64,000 bases of DNA. Source: Branchiostoma floridae (taxonomy: Eukaryota > Chordata > Leptocardii > Amphioxiformes > Branchiostomatidae). Made by a program: the position numbers and the translations under genes. Numbering within the stretch: the stretch's first letter is position 1; every line of letters starts with the position of its first letter. Below are positions 53,969-64,000 of this stretch, one piece after another. Below the pieces are notes generated by a model. The model did no database searches. It saw only the letters and a program-made list of their open reading frames with translations, and was not told where the DNA came from. The stretch covers positions 29,339,974-29,403,973 of the forward strand of contig NC_049982.1 in NCBI RefSeq assembly GCF_000003815.2, read 5' to 3'.

Positions 53969-54030
53969 GTCCCATGAAGTTAACTGTTCCAACGCTCTTC
54001 CCGAAACCTGGTTCCCGCCATCTTTGTTTT
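53969..54030 (-). other. Gene 1 5' UTR exon with a short upstream ORF
   Basis: Donor GGGAC|GTAAGT follows 53969. An ATG at 54021 opens a 13-codon ORF (MAGTRFREERWNS) that stops at 53980, before the donor. It could lower translation of the main ORF. The transcription start is not visible; the right limit is approximate. Confidence 0.45.
54014..54024 (-). promoter_or_regulatory. YY1-type site at the likely gene 1 start
   Basis: AAGATGGCGGG on the minus strand fits the YY1 consensus, often placed just downstream of the start in TATA-less and bidirectional promoters. It also forms the context of the short upstream ORF. No TATA box is evident nearby. Confidence 0.4.
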
Positions 54031-54470
54031 GGTCGTCATATGACTGCAATAGCCTCGTTTAGCAGACTCCACAAGGGTTTGAGAGATTAGGGTTTTGTGT
54101 TGTATGTGTTTTCTTATGTTGTATTTTTATACCAGCGCGCGGTTGCATACCATACAAGACTTATAAAATGACCATAATAAACCAAGAACAACAAATAATT
54201 GAGTTGTCATTGGAAAAAAACAACACAAACTATAAAATCACTTTCGTGAAGTCTGAAAAAGAGGCTACCTTTTGATCATGTGATCATTTGTCAACTTCTG
54301 GACAACTTTAATGTTTATAACCATAGATGTTATAAAACTATAGCAAATAAAACTCACAAGCACTTTTGTTTTCCTAATATAAACTAAAGTTTTTGTCATT
54401 TTTTTTACAAATATTCAAAGTTCGAAATGTGACCTTTGACCCATAACATGTGACAAGTTTGAAAAGCGCG
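54031..54470. promoter_or_regulatory. Probable bidirectional promoter between genes 1 and 2
   Basis: The interval lies between the first exon of gene 1 (minus) and the first candidate exon of gene 2 (plus). It is AT-rich, free of recognisable repeats and has no long ORF. Promoter role is inferred from the head-to-head layout only. Confidence 0.35.
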
Positions 54471-54512
54471 TGGCGAGGTGAAAAAAGTTTCATCAGAAAG
54501 TTTCGAAACAGG
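54460..54512 (+). other. Candidate 5' UTR exon of gene 2
   Basis: A donor-like AACAG|GTAAAA ends at 54512 after sequence with CpG sites. It could splice to the acceptor TTTTTACTACAG at 56335. The left end is a guess. Confidence 0.25.
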
Positions 54513-56335
54513 TAAAAATATTACTTAAATCCCATGTAGGTAGAATGAAACCTTGATAATACATAAATGAACATCTGCTGACATTGTGATGTTTGTTTTT
54601 CGAAGACGAAAACGTTTTTAATTGTTGATTTGAAAGCTGGAATTTTGGACTGATGTGTTATTGTTTTGACGTGCATGTGTCTACACATGTTCTGTCTTGT
54701 TTATATAATGGAGGGTCAGCATGTAGTCCTGATGTTTTCCGTAAATCGTAGACAGCCTATTTTGACTCCTTACAGGAAGCGCCGTCTTATAAACGTAATT
54801 CGTAGCCATTTGACCAAATTTTGCGGAATTTTCCACAGTGATTCTAGCGTATTTACCTAAGGGGGTTCCTTTGAAGTTAGCGGTCAGCGTTGCCGCCCCT
54901 CCCCCATGGAGACCCTCTAATTAATTCGATCAATGGATATTCGTATCGTGTTGAATGAACAGTGTTGTTTATCATATAATCTCACAACTCTAAAAAGCAT
55001 GCATGGTATACTTTACTATCATTTAGACAGTGAAAATTAATTTCTTACTTGAACAATATGGCGAAGTCTATTGACTCGATGTTCTTTTCAATAAAACTTT
55101 TATTTTAGTACTATTGACAGGATGGTCCTGCATTTGGCAATTGTGTTCGTGTCAGAAAAAAAAACTTTTTGCACTATCAATTTGATATTTAATAATTAAG
55201 ATTTTTCCACTATTGACATGTTTTTGTCCAAAAAAAAACAATTGTGTCACTATGGAAACAGTGTTCCTGTCAAATTTTTTTAAACTATTGACAGGATGTT
55301 GTTGTCAATAAAATGTTTTATGACACTGTTTACATTCCTATCAATCATATGCCTTTTGGGAACTGACAGGATGTTATTGTCAATAAGACATTTTGGCACT
55401 GTTTACATTCTTATCAATGATATATCTGTTGGGCATTATGGACAGGATGTTCCTGTCAATAAAAATATGGCCATTGATAGTGCAAAAAATTCTTATTGAC
55501 AGGATGTACGAATAAGAAATGCATGTTTATCTCACTCAAAACCTAATCATAATTTTTTTTTATTCAGATGCAACAATACAATTTTGAATTTAAGTTATCT
55601 TGTATCAAAACTGAGAATGTGACATTACGGATGTGGCCATGTTGTTTGGAGATGTAATTTGTCATTTGTCATGTAATTTGCCCATAAGTCATTTGTCAGT
55701 GAGGTGGCGGGGGGAAATTGGCACAAATTTGCACATTTTCAAGCGGCAATCCAGTGAGATACCCGCTTAATGTTTGTGTTCTGGACCTGACCTTGGTGCT
55801 GAATGACATATCTGTTGTTACGTTTACTATTGAGGCTTTCCATGGTATCCAAAGCACTTCTAATTCTGATGTCTTAAACAGGAATCAAAACATTGGGTCT
55901 GTATGCACTTTTGTGCATCCCAAATTGCAGCTGGGTACCTATTTTTTTCTTGTTACTGTGGATACACTGGTGCATCTAGATATTGGTGTAGGGTTTTGTA
56001 TGTAGGTCTATTGCATGCTAGCTTGCATATACATGTACACTACACAGGATATTCTTGACATCTAAGGGCATGTTATTTTAATTATATGAATGACAATCTC
56101 TGATGTGAGAATGCAAATAAATCATGTTGTGCACCCACATTTTGCTAAATTGCTTAGGTACATTCACCTATCCCAAAAACTTAATTTCCATCTCTGCTAA
56201 TGCAAAACATTTTGCCTAACCTTACAAAATACCAAGATATTTTATCCCTACATTCTGTGTTCTGTATTCAACATATTTTTTGCTGCTTTATTCTTGATAT
56301 TTGCTTCCTTACATGTATCTATGTTTTTACTACAG
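54513..56335. other. First intron of gene 2, mostly unique
   Basis: AT-rich. Apart from the hairpin repeats, nothing is recognised; several short ORFs are without support. Confidence 0.45.
55085..55505. repeat. Hairpin-forming repeats (TATTGACAGGAT..TCAATAA)
   Basis: Four to five units contain CTATTGACAGGATGTT..GTCAATAA, each a short palindrome, in the first intron of gene 2. Confidence 0.65.
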
Positions 56336-56402
56336 TGTGTCTTCCACTGATTTCAAGCTTCCTGAGAGTAGAGATAATAGCTGGAACAAAAAAAAACAAA
56401 AC

Positions 56403-59400
56403 ATGGAGGTTATAGACCTAACAGATGAACACCCAGACTTCACGAGTGACGACGTACCAAAGAACAATGAGATGCAATCGGGATACATCTATTTGAAATC
56501 TGACAATGAAGCACAGATGTCCTTGTTGATGGAGGTCTGGGACGGAAGCCCAGAGTCGGGAGCATCCTCAAGTACTGGCAAAAGTACAGTTTTTGGTGCC
56601 AACAAGTTACATGGATGTGAAACAGAGACTACCAGTGCCATAGGAATGCATCAAACTGTAAATGCAAGCTGTAGCACTGAAGCAGACTTGGAGCTTGACC
56701 AAAGAGATGGCAAACAGGAAGTAAAAGCATTGCAATGCAAAGTTACGGGATCATGTAGCAAAGAATCTTGTAAGCATGTGTCCAAAAATCCGAACAAGAA
56801 AACAGGAGGATGTGAAGATAGCTCAAGCAAGTCAGGAGTCTCGGAGATCATAGATCTCATTGAAGAAGAAGAAGAACCCTTAGCTTCTGAGAATACTCCA
56901 CAGAGGTTGAACGGTGCTGGAAACACAATAGGCAACAAAACAAGTGGCTGTAATGAAGAAAATCTTCCTAGCAAGACAAGAAACAAGTCTTTGAATGATT
57001 CACCAACAAGTCTGAATGTGGCCACAGTTTCTACTGAACACTATAGCAGCACGGAAACAGCAGACACTTGTTTCGTAGTCCTGAGAGAATGTGACGCGGT
57101 GAAGGCCATGGCCAACTGCGTGGTAAAGGTCAGTTCATTGACACACGAAACTCATTCAAATGTTGAAGATGTCTGTGACACAAATGACCCATCTCTGAAC
57201 AATACTAGAAAAGTCAAAGACAGTCCAACTTTTGGCTACGGTAAAGAAACTTTGGTTAACAATCTTAACGATGAAGATTTGTCAGCATCCGATGGCATGG
57301 ACCTAGACGATGAGGTAGCAGCCATCTTGGGCAAAGGTGAAAGCTTGGACCTTCCCGCGCAAAGTCCACCGTTACACTCTCTGAGTGCTTCTAGTGTAGT
57401 TACAATCCACAGCACTGAAAGCAGCACCTCTATTTATAGATCTGAATCCCCCTTCTGTGCCATCACCGAGGATCTGGACACAAGGAGTGAAACGAACGTA
57501 GCAACTGGTCGTGCTTTGGTAGACGACGCGTCTTCGCAGGATACAGACACGTTTGAGCTCACTCTCCGTTGCTCCGAGTCCGGTTTTGACAGCTCGTGTA
57601 ACAGTAGCAGGTGTTCTAGTCCTAGGCTTGAACAGAAGGAGTCAGAAATTGTGGATGAAAAAGAAACAGTCAGCTTGGAAACAAGTTCCAGTTCCAGTAT
57701 GGGCACATGCAGTAGTAATCCATCTGTTGAAGAGTTAGAGTTTGGACTGTTGTCCACTAATAAGCTCCTGAACAATGCCACTGCAGCTATGAATGTGTGT
57801 AACAGTACAGAGGCTCCGCCTAGCACAGAGCCAAGGAACTGCAGCACAGTCAAGAATGATACTTATGTTGAGTGTGAAAAAGACAACGAAGAAAGAACGG
57901 TATCTGCTAGATCACCCTCTGTAAAATCGATGGATGAAATGCCAGCAGAAAATGATGAAAAGTCAGGCGTACTAGCATTGCGGTCCTTGAGAATTGAAAA
58001 CACAGGCATCTCGGACTCTGAGTCGACCAACACAGCAGCCCAAACCGATGTTCTGGACAAGTTTTCTGACCATTCACTGACTTCCCTTGGCTCAGTTACC
58101 AATGAAGACACTATCAAGGCCAACAGTGTAGAACGTGAAAAAGGCAACCAGGAAAAAATGACTTCCTCTAAATCTAGATCGTCTGAAGAATGGAAGGATA
58201 AAGTAGAGAAGGATAAGAAATCAGACGTAGTACAAGCATTGCTATCCTTGAGGATGGAAATCACTTCTAGTGTTTTGGAATCCAACAAGTCAACTGAGGA
58301 ACAGAACTCAAGAGTTCTGGAGTCCACTGCTCCAAAAGAGGGTTCGAGCCATGAATGCCAACATCAGTCATTGTTAGAGCAGGAGGTAGCTTTGGTGTTG
58401 GCCAGCATTTGTGACACAATGAAAAACATTGAACCTACCAGACCAACAGAGGATGTATCTTTTGTCAAGCTAGAAGACACCACATGGAAGGATCAAGAGA
58501 CTCAGTCAGACTTGGAAGTAGTACAAAACGACAAAGATAATGCCGTTGAGCATCATGAAAATACCATAGGACATCAAAGCATACTGCCTGGTAGTGACAC
58601 AGAAACAGATCTAGATACGAGTACAGAAATCATGGAGTTATATGAAGACGGAACTGTGGCCTTCGAAGCCCATCCACCACTCAAGGATACCTCAATTTTA
58701 GTAAACATTAAGCTGTCTCCAGTTCAGCCAAGGTCTCCAAACTCACCAGAGAAACTGCCTTGTAGCGCACAATCAACAGCTGTGCCAAAACTAGCTTTGT
58801 GTGAAAGTAGTCCTGCTGTTTCCCAAGTTGAGAATACAGAGGAAAGTGGAGTTGAAAAGCAAACAGTTCCAACCAGCTGTTCTGAAGCTACGTCACCAGA
58901 TCTCAAGGCATATAACCAAGTTCAAAGTGAGGATAATGTTCTTGACACAGAAGAAGTTAAAAAGGGGGACCAAGGCCCAGATGAAAGTGTAAAACTACAA
59001 GAGCAGCCAGTTCCAAATGTGAACAGTGCAAAACTTGAAAAGGAAAATGGCCCAGAAGAGAGTGATACTCAGAAAACATCAGAAGAAGAACTGCTACAAG
59101 CTAACAAAAGAACAGAAAATGACGATAAAGTGGAAGAAAGTGACAAATGCAAGCAGACACTACATATGGAAGAACAGAATGAAAAACTAGTGGACATTTG
59201 TGAAGAACAAGAGGGAAAAGACATAGAGAATGTGAGATGTTCTCCGGATGTATCTTCAACAGATCACAATGTCATAGAAGAGGCTGCAGATTCAGAAAAT
59301 GTCTCAAGTTCCATTGAATGTGAAGATACGGGTGAAACCACAGCACAGAGAGATGGTAACATCCAGTTCCAACTTGACCACAGAAAAACGAGTCTAGATG

Positions 59401-60619
59401 CAGTACCTTCTGATACCAAGTGCTCTGGAGATTTACAAGATTGCAAAGTTGCTGAAAAGACAAAACAGAATGTCGCAAGTTCCACTGAATGTGACGGCAG
59501 TAATAAGGGTAAAATTGCTGATCAGGTAGATGGCAACAAACAGCTTCATCTTGATCAGAATGAAACAAGTCAAGATGCTTCTGATTTGAGGCATTCTCCA
59601 GATCTACCTTCAGCAGTTTGCAAAGTCTCAGAAGTTACAGAAAAATCGGAAAACTTGCAAAGTCCCAAATGTGAAGACAACAATAAGGGTGAGATTGCAG
59701 CACAGGTAAATTGTAACAGTCTTGATCAGAGAGAAAAGGGTCAAGATGCGGTACCTCCTGATGCAAGGTCTTTGGATTTACCACCAACAGTTCACCAAGA
59801 CACAGAAGTGACAAAAGATTCAGAACATGTCAAAAGTGCCAGTGGACATGAAGATAATATTAATGGTGAGATTGCAGCACGGGTAGACTATAACAGTCAG
59901 TTCCATCTTGAGCAGAAAGAAAAGAATCAAGAGGCAATACCTTCTGAGGAAGATGTTCAGACTCAGAGATCGGAACAGACAGACAACAGTGGCTCGTCCT
60001 CTATCAACTCTCCGCTGTGTAAAGACATCGACTTCTCGCAGCTTGACTTGTCGCCAAACTCCAGCATCGGTGATGCCATACTGGACTTTGTCCAACAGGC
60101 CCATGCTAACATCCAGGAGGTCTTGGAAGAAGGCGAGAAAAACACGGAGAGCGACACTTCACATTGTAGCAGCCACGTTAAAGATGGCCCATGGTCGGTA
60201 GAGCTACCACCCTGTAGCAAACAGGATAGCGATCAATGCAATGGCAAACGTAAACGTCAAGACAGCATTGGTAGTTGCGGACTGAATGAACTGATGGATG
60301 AAATCGGTCAGCTTTGCGACAACACAGATGGCAACTGTCTTCAAGAAAAGGAAGACCTCCTTAAAGAGGGCATGCAACTAGACACGCACACAAACTCTGT
60401 CCGTGGTCCTGAAGCCAGACAGGAACTAGATAACAATGAGAATCTTAAGGCGGAGTCTTTAGAAGATGGTGGCATTCAGGGTCTTGATGGGTTTGTGAGG
60501 CAGGCTGACAACATCAGTCAATCAATAGAGTCATCAGGTGAAGGTGAAAGGTCACCGGAGGGAAGGACAAGGGCAGGCCACGGTGGGACTACTTGTACCA
60601 GCAACAGAAAGGAGAACAG
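56403..60619 (+). CDS. Gene 2 first coding exon (4.2 kb)
   Basis: The exon probably opens at 56336 after TTTTTACTACAG. The first good ATG is at 56403 (AAAACATGG), starting MEVIDLTDEHPDFTSDDVP. Frame stays open for 1405 codons and leaves at AACAG|GTGATT in phase 2. Composition is rich in Glu, Ser, Asp, Lys and Thr, with few hydrophobics and no predicted domain. Four degenerate repeats of 57-62 residues lie at 59231-59950. Near the end is a more ordered stretch, NSSIGDAILDFVQQAHANIQ, and a basic GKRKRQDS motif. Start codon choice is moderate; an in-frame upstream ATG at 56313 lies before the acceptor, in the intron. Confidence 0.75.
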
Positions 60620-63600
60620 GTGATTTACATTGTATATTTATCTAAGAAAACATAGGAATATTATACAAGTTGTTCAATATGGGAAACTTTGGAAAAGGAA
60701 AGGGTTCTTTCCAAAATGCTTAACAATAATATGGAGTAGGAAAAGTATACAGTAAACAGTGTGTCTAGAATTCTCATAATTTTTCCAGTTTGGTAGCTTG
60801 CACAAATCTATGGCAATCATGATGAGGTGGGATGTAAACTCATATACCTCATTGTTAATGTCAAAGTAGAAATACCTAGCTGCAGTGTACAGTAGAATCA
60901 GAGTTTTACCCTTGCCTAAAGAAGGTGACAGACAGTCACTATTATGTTGACAAGAAATTATATTATAAGGTTGTGTGAGTAAAGTTGTTATCCACAAGTT
61001 ATCTTTCTGTTTACGTCAACACAGCGACATTGCTTCGGATACATTTTTTTATCTATTTGTAGTTCCATTACCATGGCAACAAGCTCCGCCTCCACCATGG
61101 GCCAGGTGAGCCTGTGGGACCTGATGGACCACCAGGGACCGTTCATTATCTACCCCAGCCAGGGGAGGGGTGGGGAGGGAGTCATGACTGCTGTAAGAAA
61201 CCAGAGTGCAGAGCCTGGATCAACTGTCACCAACAACTCACCCACAGTGACAGAAGGTATTGCTGTAGATTCAATTACTGTAAAATAATATTGAAATGTT
61301 TGCCTTAATTCCATGCCTGCAGTTTTTGTATTAACCATTTTACGTGAACACAAAACCCTAAGTAGTGTCCGTATCCCCTGTAGTGTTTGTGTCCTCTGTA
61401 GTGCCCATTCACCCAGTAGTGTCCATACCCTTAGTAGTGTCCGTACCCACAGATATGTCGGTAACCCAGTTGTATCTAACAACTGTTGCTCCTCTTTTCC
61501 TCTAAATCTACCAGGACTGGCAAATGCAGTGTACTCGGCCCTAGCTGCTGTGAATGAAGACTGCACCGAGGACCAAGAGGACAAATCTGATGAACCTACA
61601 ACCATGTTGGACCTGGACACTCACGCACTGACCACCACCGGAGGCATGGTCCTGAGATCTGGACACTCTACCGGCACTGACCAGTGCATTGGTCCTAGAT
61701 ATACTGAAGGTGCAGAACCTTGTGTTCCGGAAATAGAGAACGCTTCTCAAGTCATTCACTCTTCAGATGGTGGTAATGAGCCCGAAGGTGAAAGTGAGAA
61801 CGACTGTCCTCCTGAACTTGACCTACAAGCTGGGGTCATGACAAGGGCAAGGGCGAGGAGACTGCGACAGATGTTTGAAGAAGCTACTCCAAGTACTACT
61901 GCAACAGTGTCCACAATTTCTGCTCCAGTGACAACCCATGACACCAAAAGTAGTCACCAATCCACCAGAATGGAGGAAATGAATGCTGCCCAATGTTCGA
62001 TGCCTTCAGGAGACATGGATGCAGTTGCCATGGCAATGATGTGCAGTGGACTGGAGGATGATTCTCCAGAGGATGTCGTAAGCAGGAGGGACACAGCACG
62101 CCAGGGTTGGGGTTTGAACACTTGGGACGGGGAGGGCCATGCCACATGTCAGATTATCCACTGTATTCCAGGCGCAAACGTGACTCAAACCATCAACAGG
62201 GCTCACCCTGACCTTCTCCCTACGGTCATCACTTCGATGTCCACCCTGGCCGGACATCAGGTCACCTCCTTGACCATCCAGGGACAAGAGTTCTACTTTC
62301 TGGAGGAAGTCGCCTACGAGGTTTACAACCACACAGTGTCGTATGTCCTTAACCGTTGTAACTGTCTCCAGATCAGTAGGATACGGTGTAAGGGCGAGTA
62401 CTTGGAGTTCTTGCGGCCATATTGTCGCTTCATCGACCGGAGGTCCAACCACTGTTACCTGATCAGGGGCGAAGATGCAGAACTGCTCCATCACTCCTTC
62501 ATCAAACTCAAGAAGGTAAACCAGAAAACGACAAAAAAGAGGAAAAGGAACGTCTCCGGAAGGTGCACTCACTGCGGGCAGGAAAAGAATGCGGGAAGAA
62601 AACGAGGGAGGAAGAGACAGGCTGAAACAACGGTGTCCATCAATCCTGAAAGTCATCTAACTGATAGATTGCAAGAAGACACAATGGCAGCGAGCGTACT
62701 CCAGCGTAGTTTGGGAGCAGACAATCCCTTTCCAAGGGTTGCTGTTAGTTCACACACACGTAACACTACGTTGGTGAGGACATCTAGAGATGCTACGTGT
62801 CAGACAGATGAAGCCGGAGATAGTCTCCAAAGCGAAAGTGGGGTTCCTCCAAAGAAACGTCATTGCGACGGAGTAGCCAGTACTGCTTGCCAAACCGCCA
62901 AGTGTTCTTCAATGGAGCAATGCTCTGGAGGATTGGGCACTAGTAGTGGAGAGACCTCCAGTGTACCTGATAATGAGCTTAGAAGGTTTCTAAGAAGAAG
63001 GCTCGAGTCTAGGTCATCTATGGTGACGAGCACTTCGCACTCTCAGAGCGTAAATTTCCCGGCAGAAAGTAGTGCCGATCAAGATGAACACGAGATCACA
63101 ACCTTCTATGTCACTACCAAAGTTGTGGGGACAAGGCTACAGAGAGTCGACATCTCCGTTCGTAACGACAAGGGCGAAGAGCTAGCCAGCAATGTCGCGG
63201 AGAACAGGGATAGTGAGGATCAGGGTTACTCAGAGACTGTTGAGGAGACTCCGGTGAGTCCCGTGGAAGGGCTGGGTAGCGGGGAAGAACTAGAGTTTAG
63301 TAACAAAGTGGAGAAACTTGGAGAAGTGGAGGACTTGAGTATTGCAGAGGAGTTCCGCTGTAAAGAAGACCAAGCTGAGTTGAGGGTGGAAGGGAGTGCA
63401 GTTGACCATGACTCTGGAATCTCGTTGACAGAGGTCTACAGCATCGATGAACGCAGCAGTTCCCCAGACTCAGACGTCAGTCCACTAGTTACATGTACAG
63501 ATCAACTTGAAGAGGAAGGTACATCATATGGGTTCACAGAAGCATCTGAGTCAGCCGTCTTTTTGGAACAACATGGACATGATATAATGGGTGAAAATGA

Positions 63601-64000
63601 GGAGGACATGGAAGAGGTTTTAAGCATCATGCAAGAGTCCGGGATAAAAGTTGCAAACAAACATAAGGAGATTCGGCACAATGCAGAGGAGGAATCCGTG
63701 CAGGATATGTTTACAGAAGATGTGATGATAGCGGAGGAGGAAAATCACATGGAAGATGAAGAAGATTTAAAAGAAATCATGAGCATCATGCAAGACAGTG
63801 GCATTGAAGTTGCAGGGAGTTTAGAGATTGTATCTACAAATGGGGAAAACGCTCTGCAGGATGTGCTTGGTAATGAAAGTGTGATGGAGCAAGAGACATC
63901 TGATGAAGACAACATGGAAGATGTAACAAGCATTATGGCAGAGTCCGGTATTTCTCTGGTTGACGATGTGGCGACAGAGAGCCACACACATCCAAAAGAT
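56403..64000 (+). CDS. Gene 2: acidic nuclear protein with SKI/DACH-like domain, partial (whole span)
   Basis: Three exons in phase give 2299 residues and run off the right edge. Seen: two SUMO-interaction-like motifs near the N-terminus (VIDLTDE at residues 3-9, IIDLIEEEEE near 147), about 1400 residues of acidic, Ser-rich disordered sequence with internal repeats, a folded Cys-containing region (about 1680-1805), basic clusters KKRKR and RKRGRKR, and an acidic C-terminal repeat. Known: the stretch from LTIQGQEFYFLEEV to YLIRGEDAELL parallels the Dachshund-homology fold of SKI, SNO, DACH and SKIDA1 ('..G....L..V...', then '.L..L....', then 'C.LI..EDAE.L'). Inferred: a nuclear co-regulator recruited by SUMO. 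Not assigned to a named family. It shares a promoter region with gene 1. Confidence 0.65.
59231..59950 (+). repeat. Four degenerate 57-62 residue repeats inside gene 2
   Basis: Units begin near 59231, 59418, 59588 and 59766 and share the order S-x-DL..., EVTEKSENV..., CED..KGEIAAQVDGN..., LDQ.E..QDA.P. All stay in the coding frame. Indels between units are multiples of three, so the repeat is maintained as protein. Confidence 0.7.
60620..61062 (+). other. Gene 2 intron, no feature seen
   Basis: AT-rich, with no recognised repeat or ORF. Confidence 0.6.
61063..61256 (+). CDS. Gene 2 second coding exon
   Basis: Acceptor TCTATTTGTAG, donor GAAG|GTATTG; phases fit both neighbours. Encodes SLWDLMDHQGPFIIYPSQGR, a short hydrophobic motif in Gly/Ser-rich sequence. 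No known motif recognised. Confidence 0.65.
61515..64000 (+). CDS. Gene 2 third coding exon with SKI/DACH-like region (open at right edge)
   Basis: Acceptor CTAAATCTACCAG. 828 codons without a stop to the window end. Order: acidic linker; RARARRLRQMFEEA; a folded region from CQIIHCIPGANVTQTINRAH through LTIQGQEFYFLEEVAYEVYN, RCNCLQISRIRCKGEYLEFL and CYLIRGEDAELLHHSF; basic TTKKRKRN, a single CTHCG pair and RKRGRKRQ (probable nuclear localisation); PPKKRHC; then a long acidic tail with three copies of a repeat (core LSIMQESGI). A possible donor (AAG|GTAAAC) at 62517 is ignored because coding continues beyond it. The end of the gene is outside the window. Confidence 0.7.
63601..63970 (+). repeat. 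Three coding repeats of about 50 residues in the gene 2 tail
   Basis: Cores EDMEEVLSIMQESGI, EDLKEIMSIMQDSGI and DNMEDVTSIMAESGI start near 63601, 63760 and 63907, separated by 53 and 49 codons. A short helix ending in Ser-Gly-Ile is suggested. More copies may follow outside the window. Confidence 0.75.

Overview
The window is animal nuclear DNA, most likely from an amphioxus (Branchiostoma). The evidence is short exons with GT..AG introns, dense small transposons, tRNA-derived SINEs ending in TAAA or GAT runs, and repeats I associate with amphioxus (the 'TACTGTAAATGCATTTAAGTTCGCGGGG' family, broken here only by naming). The organism is an inference from repeat style; no marker gene names it. 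Nothing prokaryotic (operon, Shine-Dalgarno site, CRISPR) is present.

Two protein-coding genes are arranged head to head. Gene 1 is on the minus strand and spans about 54.0 kb down to 1.0-2.6 kb. I could place 32 coding exons, from an ATG at 53732 to a TAA at 2578. All have plausible splice sites and matching phases, and together they give 5478 nt, exactly 1826 codons including the stop. The predicted 1825-residue protein has an alpha-helical first third, a 426-codon disordered exon, a stretch that resembles the MUN/MHD region of UNC13-family vesicle-priming proteins, and a C-terminal DEP domain interrupted by an acidic insert and a Ser/Thr/Pro linker. I do not recognise a named orthologue.

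Gene 2 is on the plus strand. It starts about 0.4 kb from gene 1's first exon and runs off the right edge. A 4.2-kb exon (56403-60619), a 194-bp exon and a final open exon (61515-64000) give 2299 residues in the window. It looks like a nuclear, very acidic, repetitive protein with two SUMO-interaction-like motifs, a region resembling the SKI/DACH fold, and basic nuclear-localisation clusters.

Introns of gene 1 hold most of the repeat content. Two minisatellites (5.24-6.10 kb and 24.65-25.06 kb) are built from exon-intron boundaries of the gene itself. A 33-bp minisatellite (20.1-21.2 kb and satellites of it) carries a CCAAT-box sequence in most units. Several hAT-like miniature elements carry visible target duplications. 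A 6.27-kb inverted-repeat element sits inside a SINE (41226-47495). A gag-only retroelement has the split direct repeats of the Ngaro/PAT (DIRS) group (50131-52696).

The region around 53.6-54.6 kb, between the two first exons, is the likely shared promoter. It contains a YY1-type site overlapping a short upstream ORF of gene 1.
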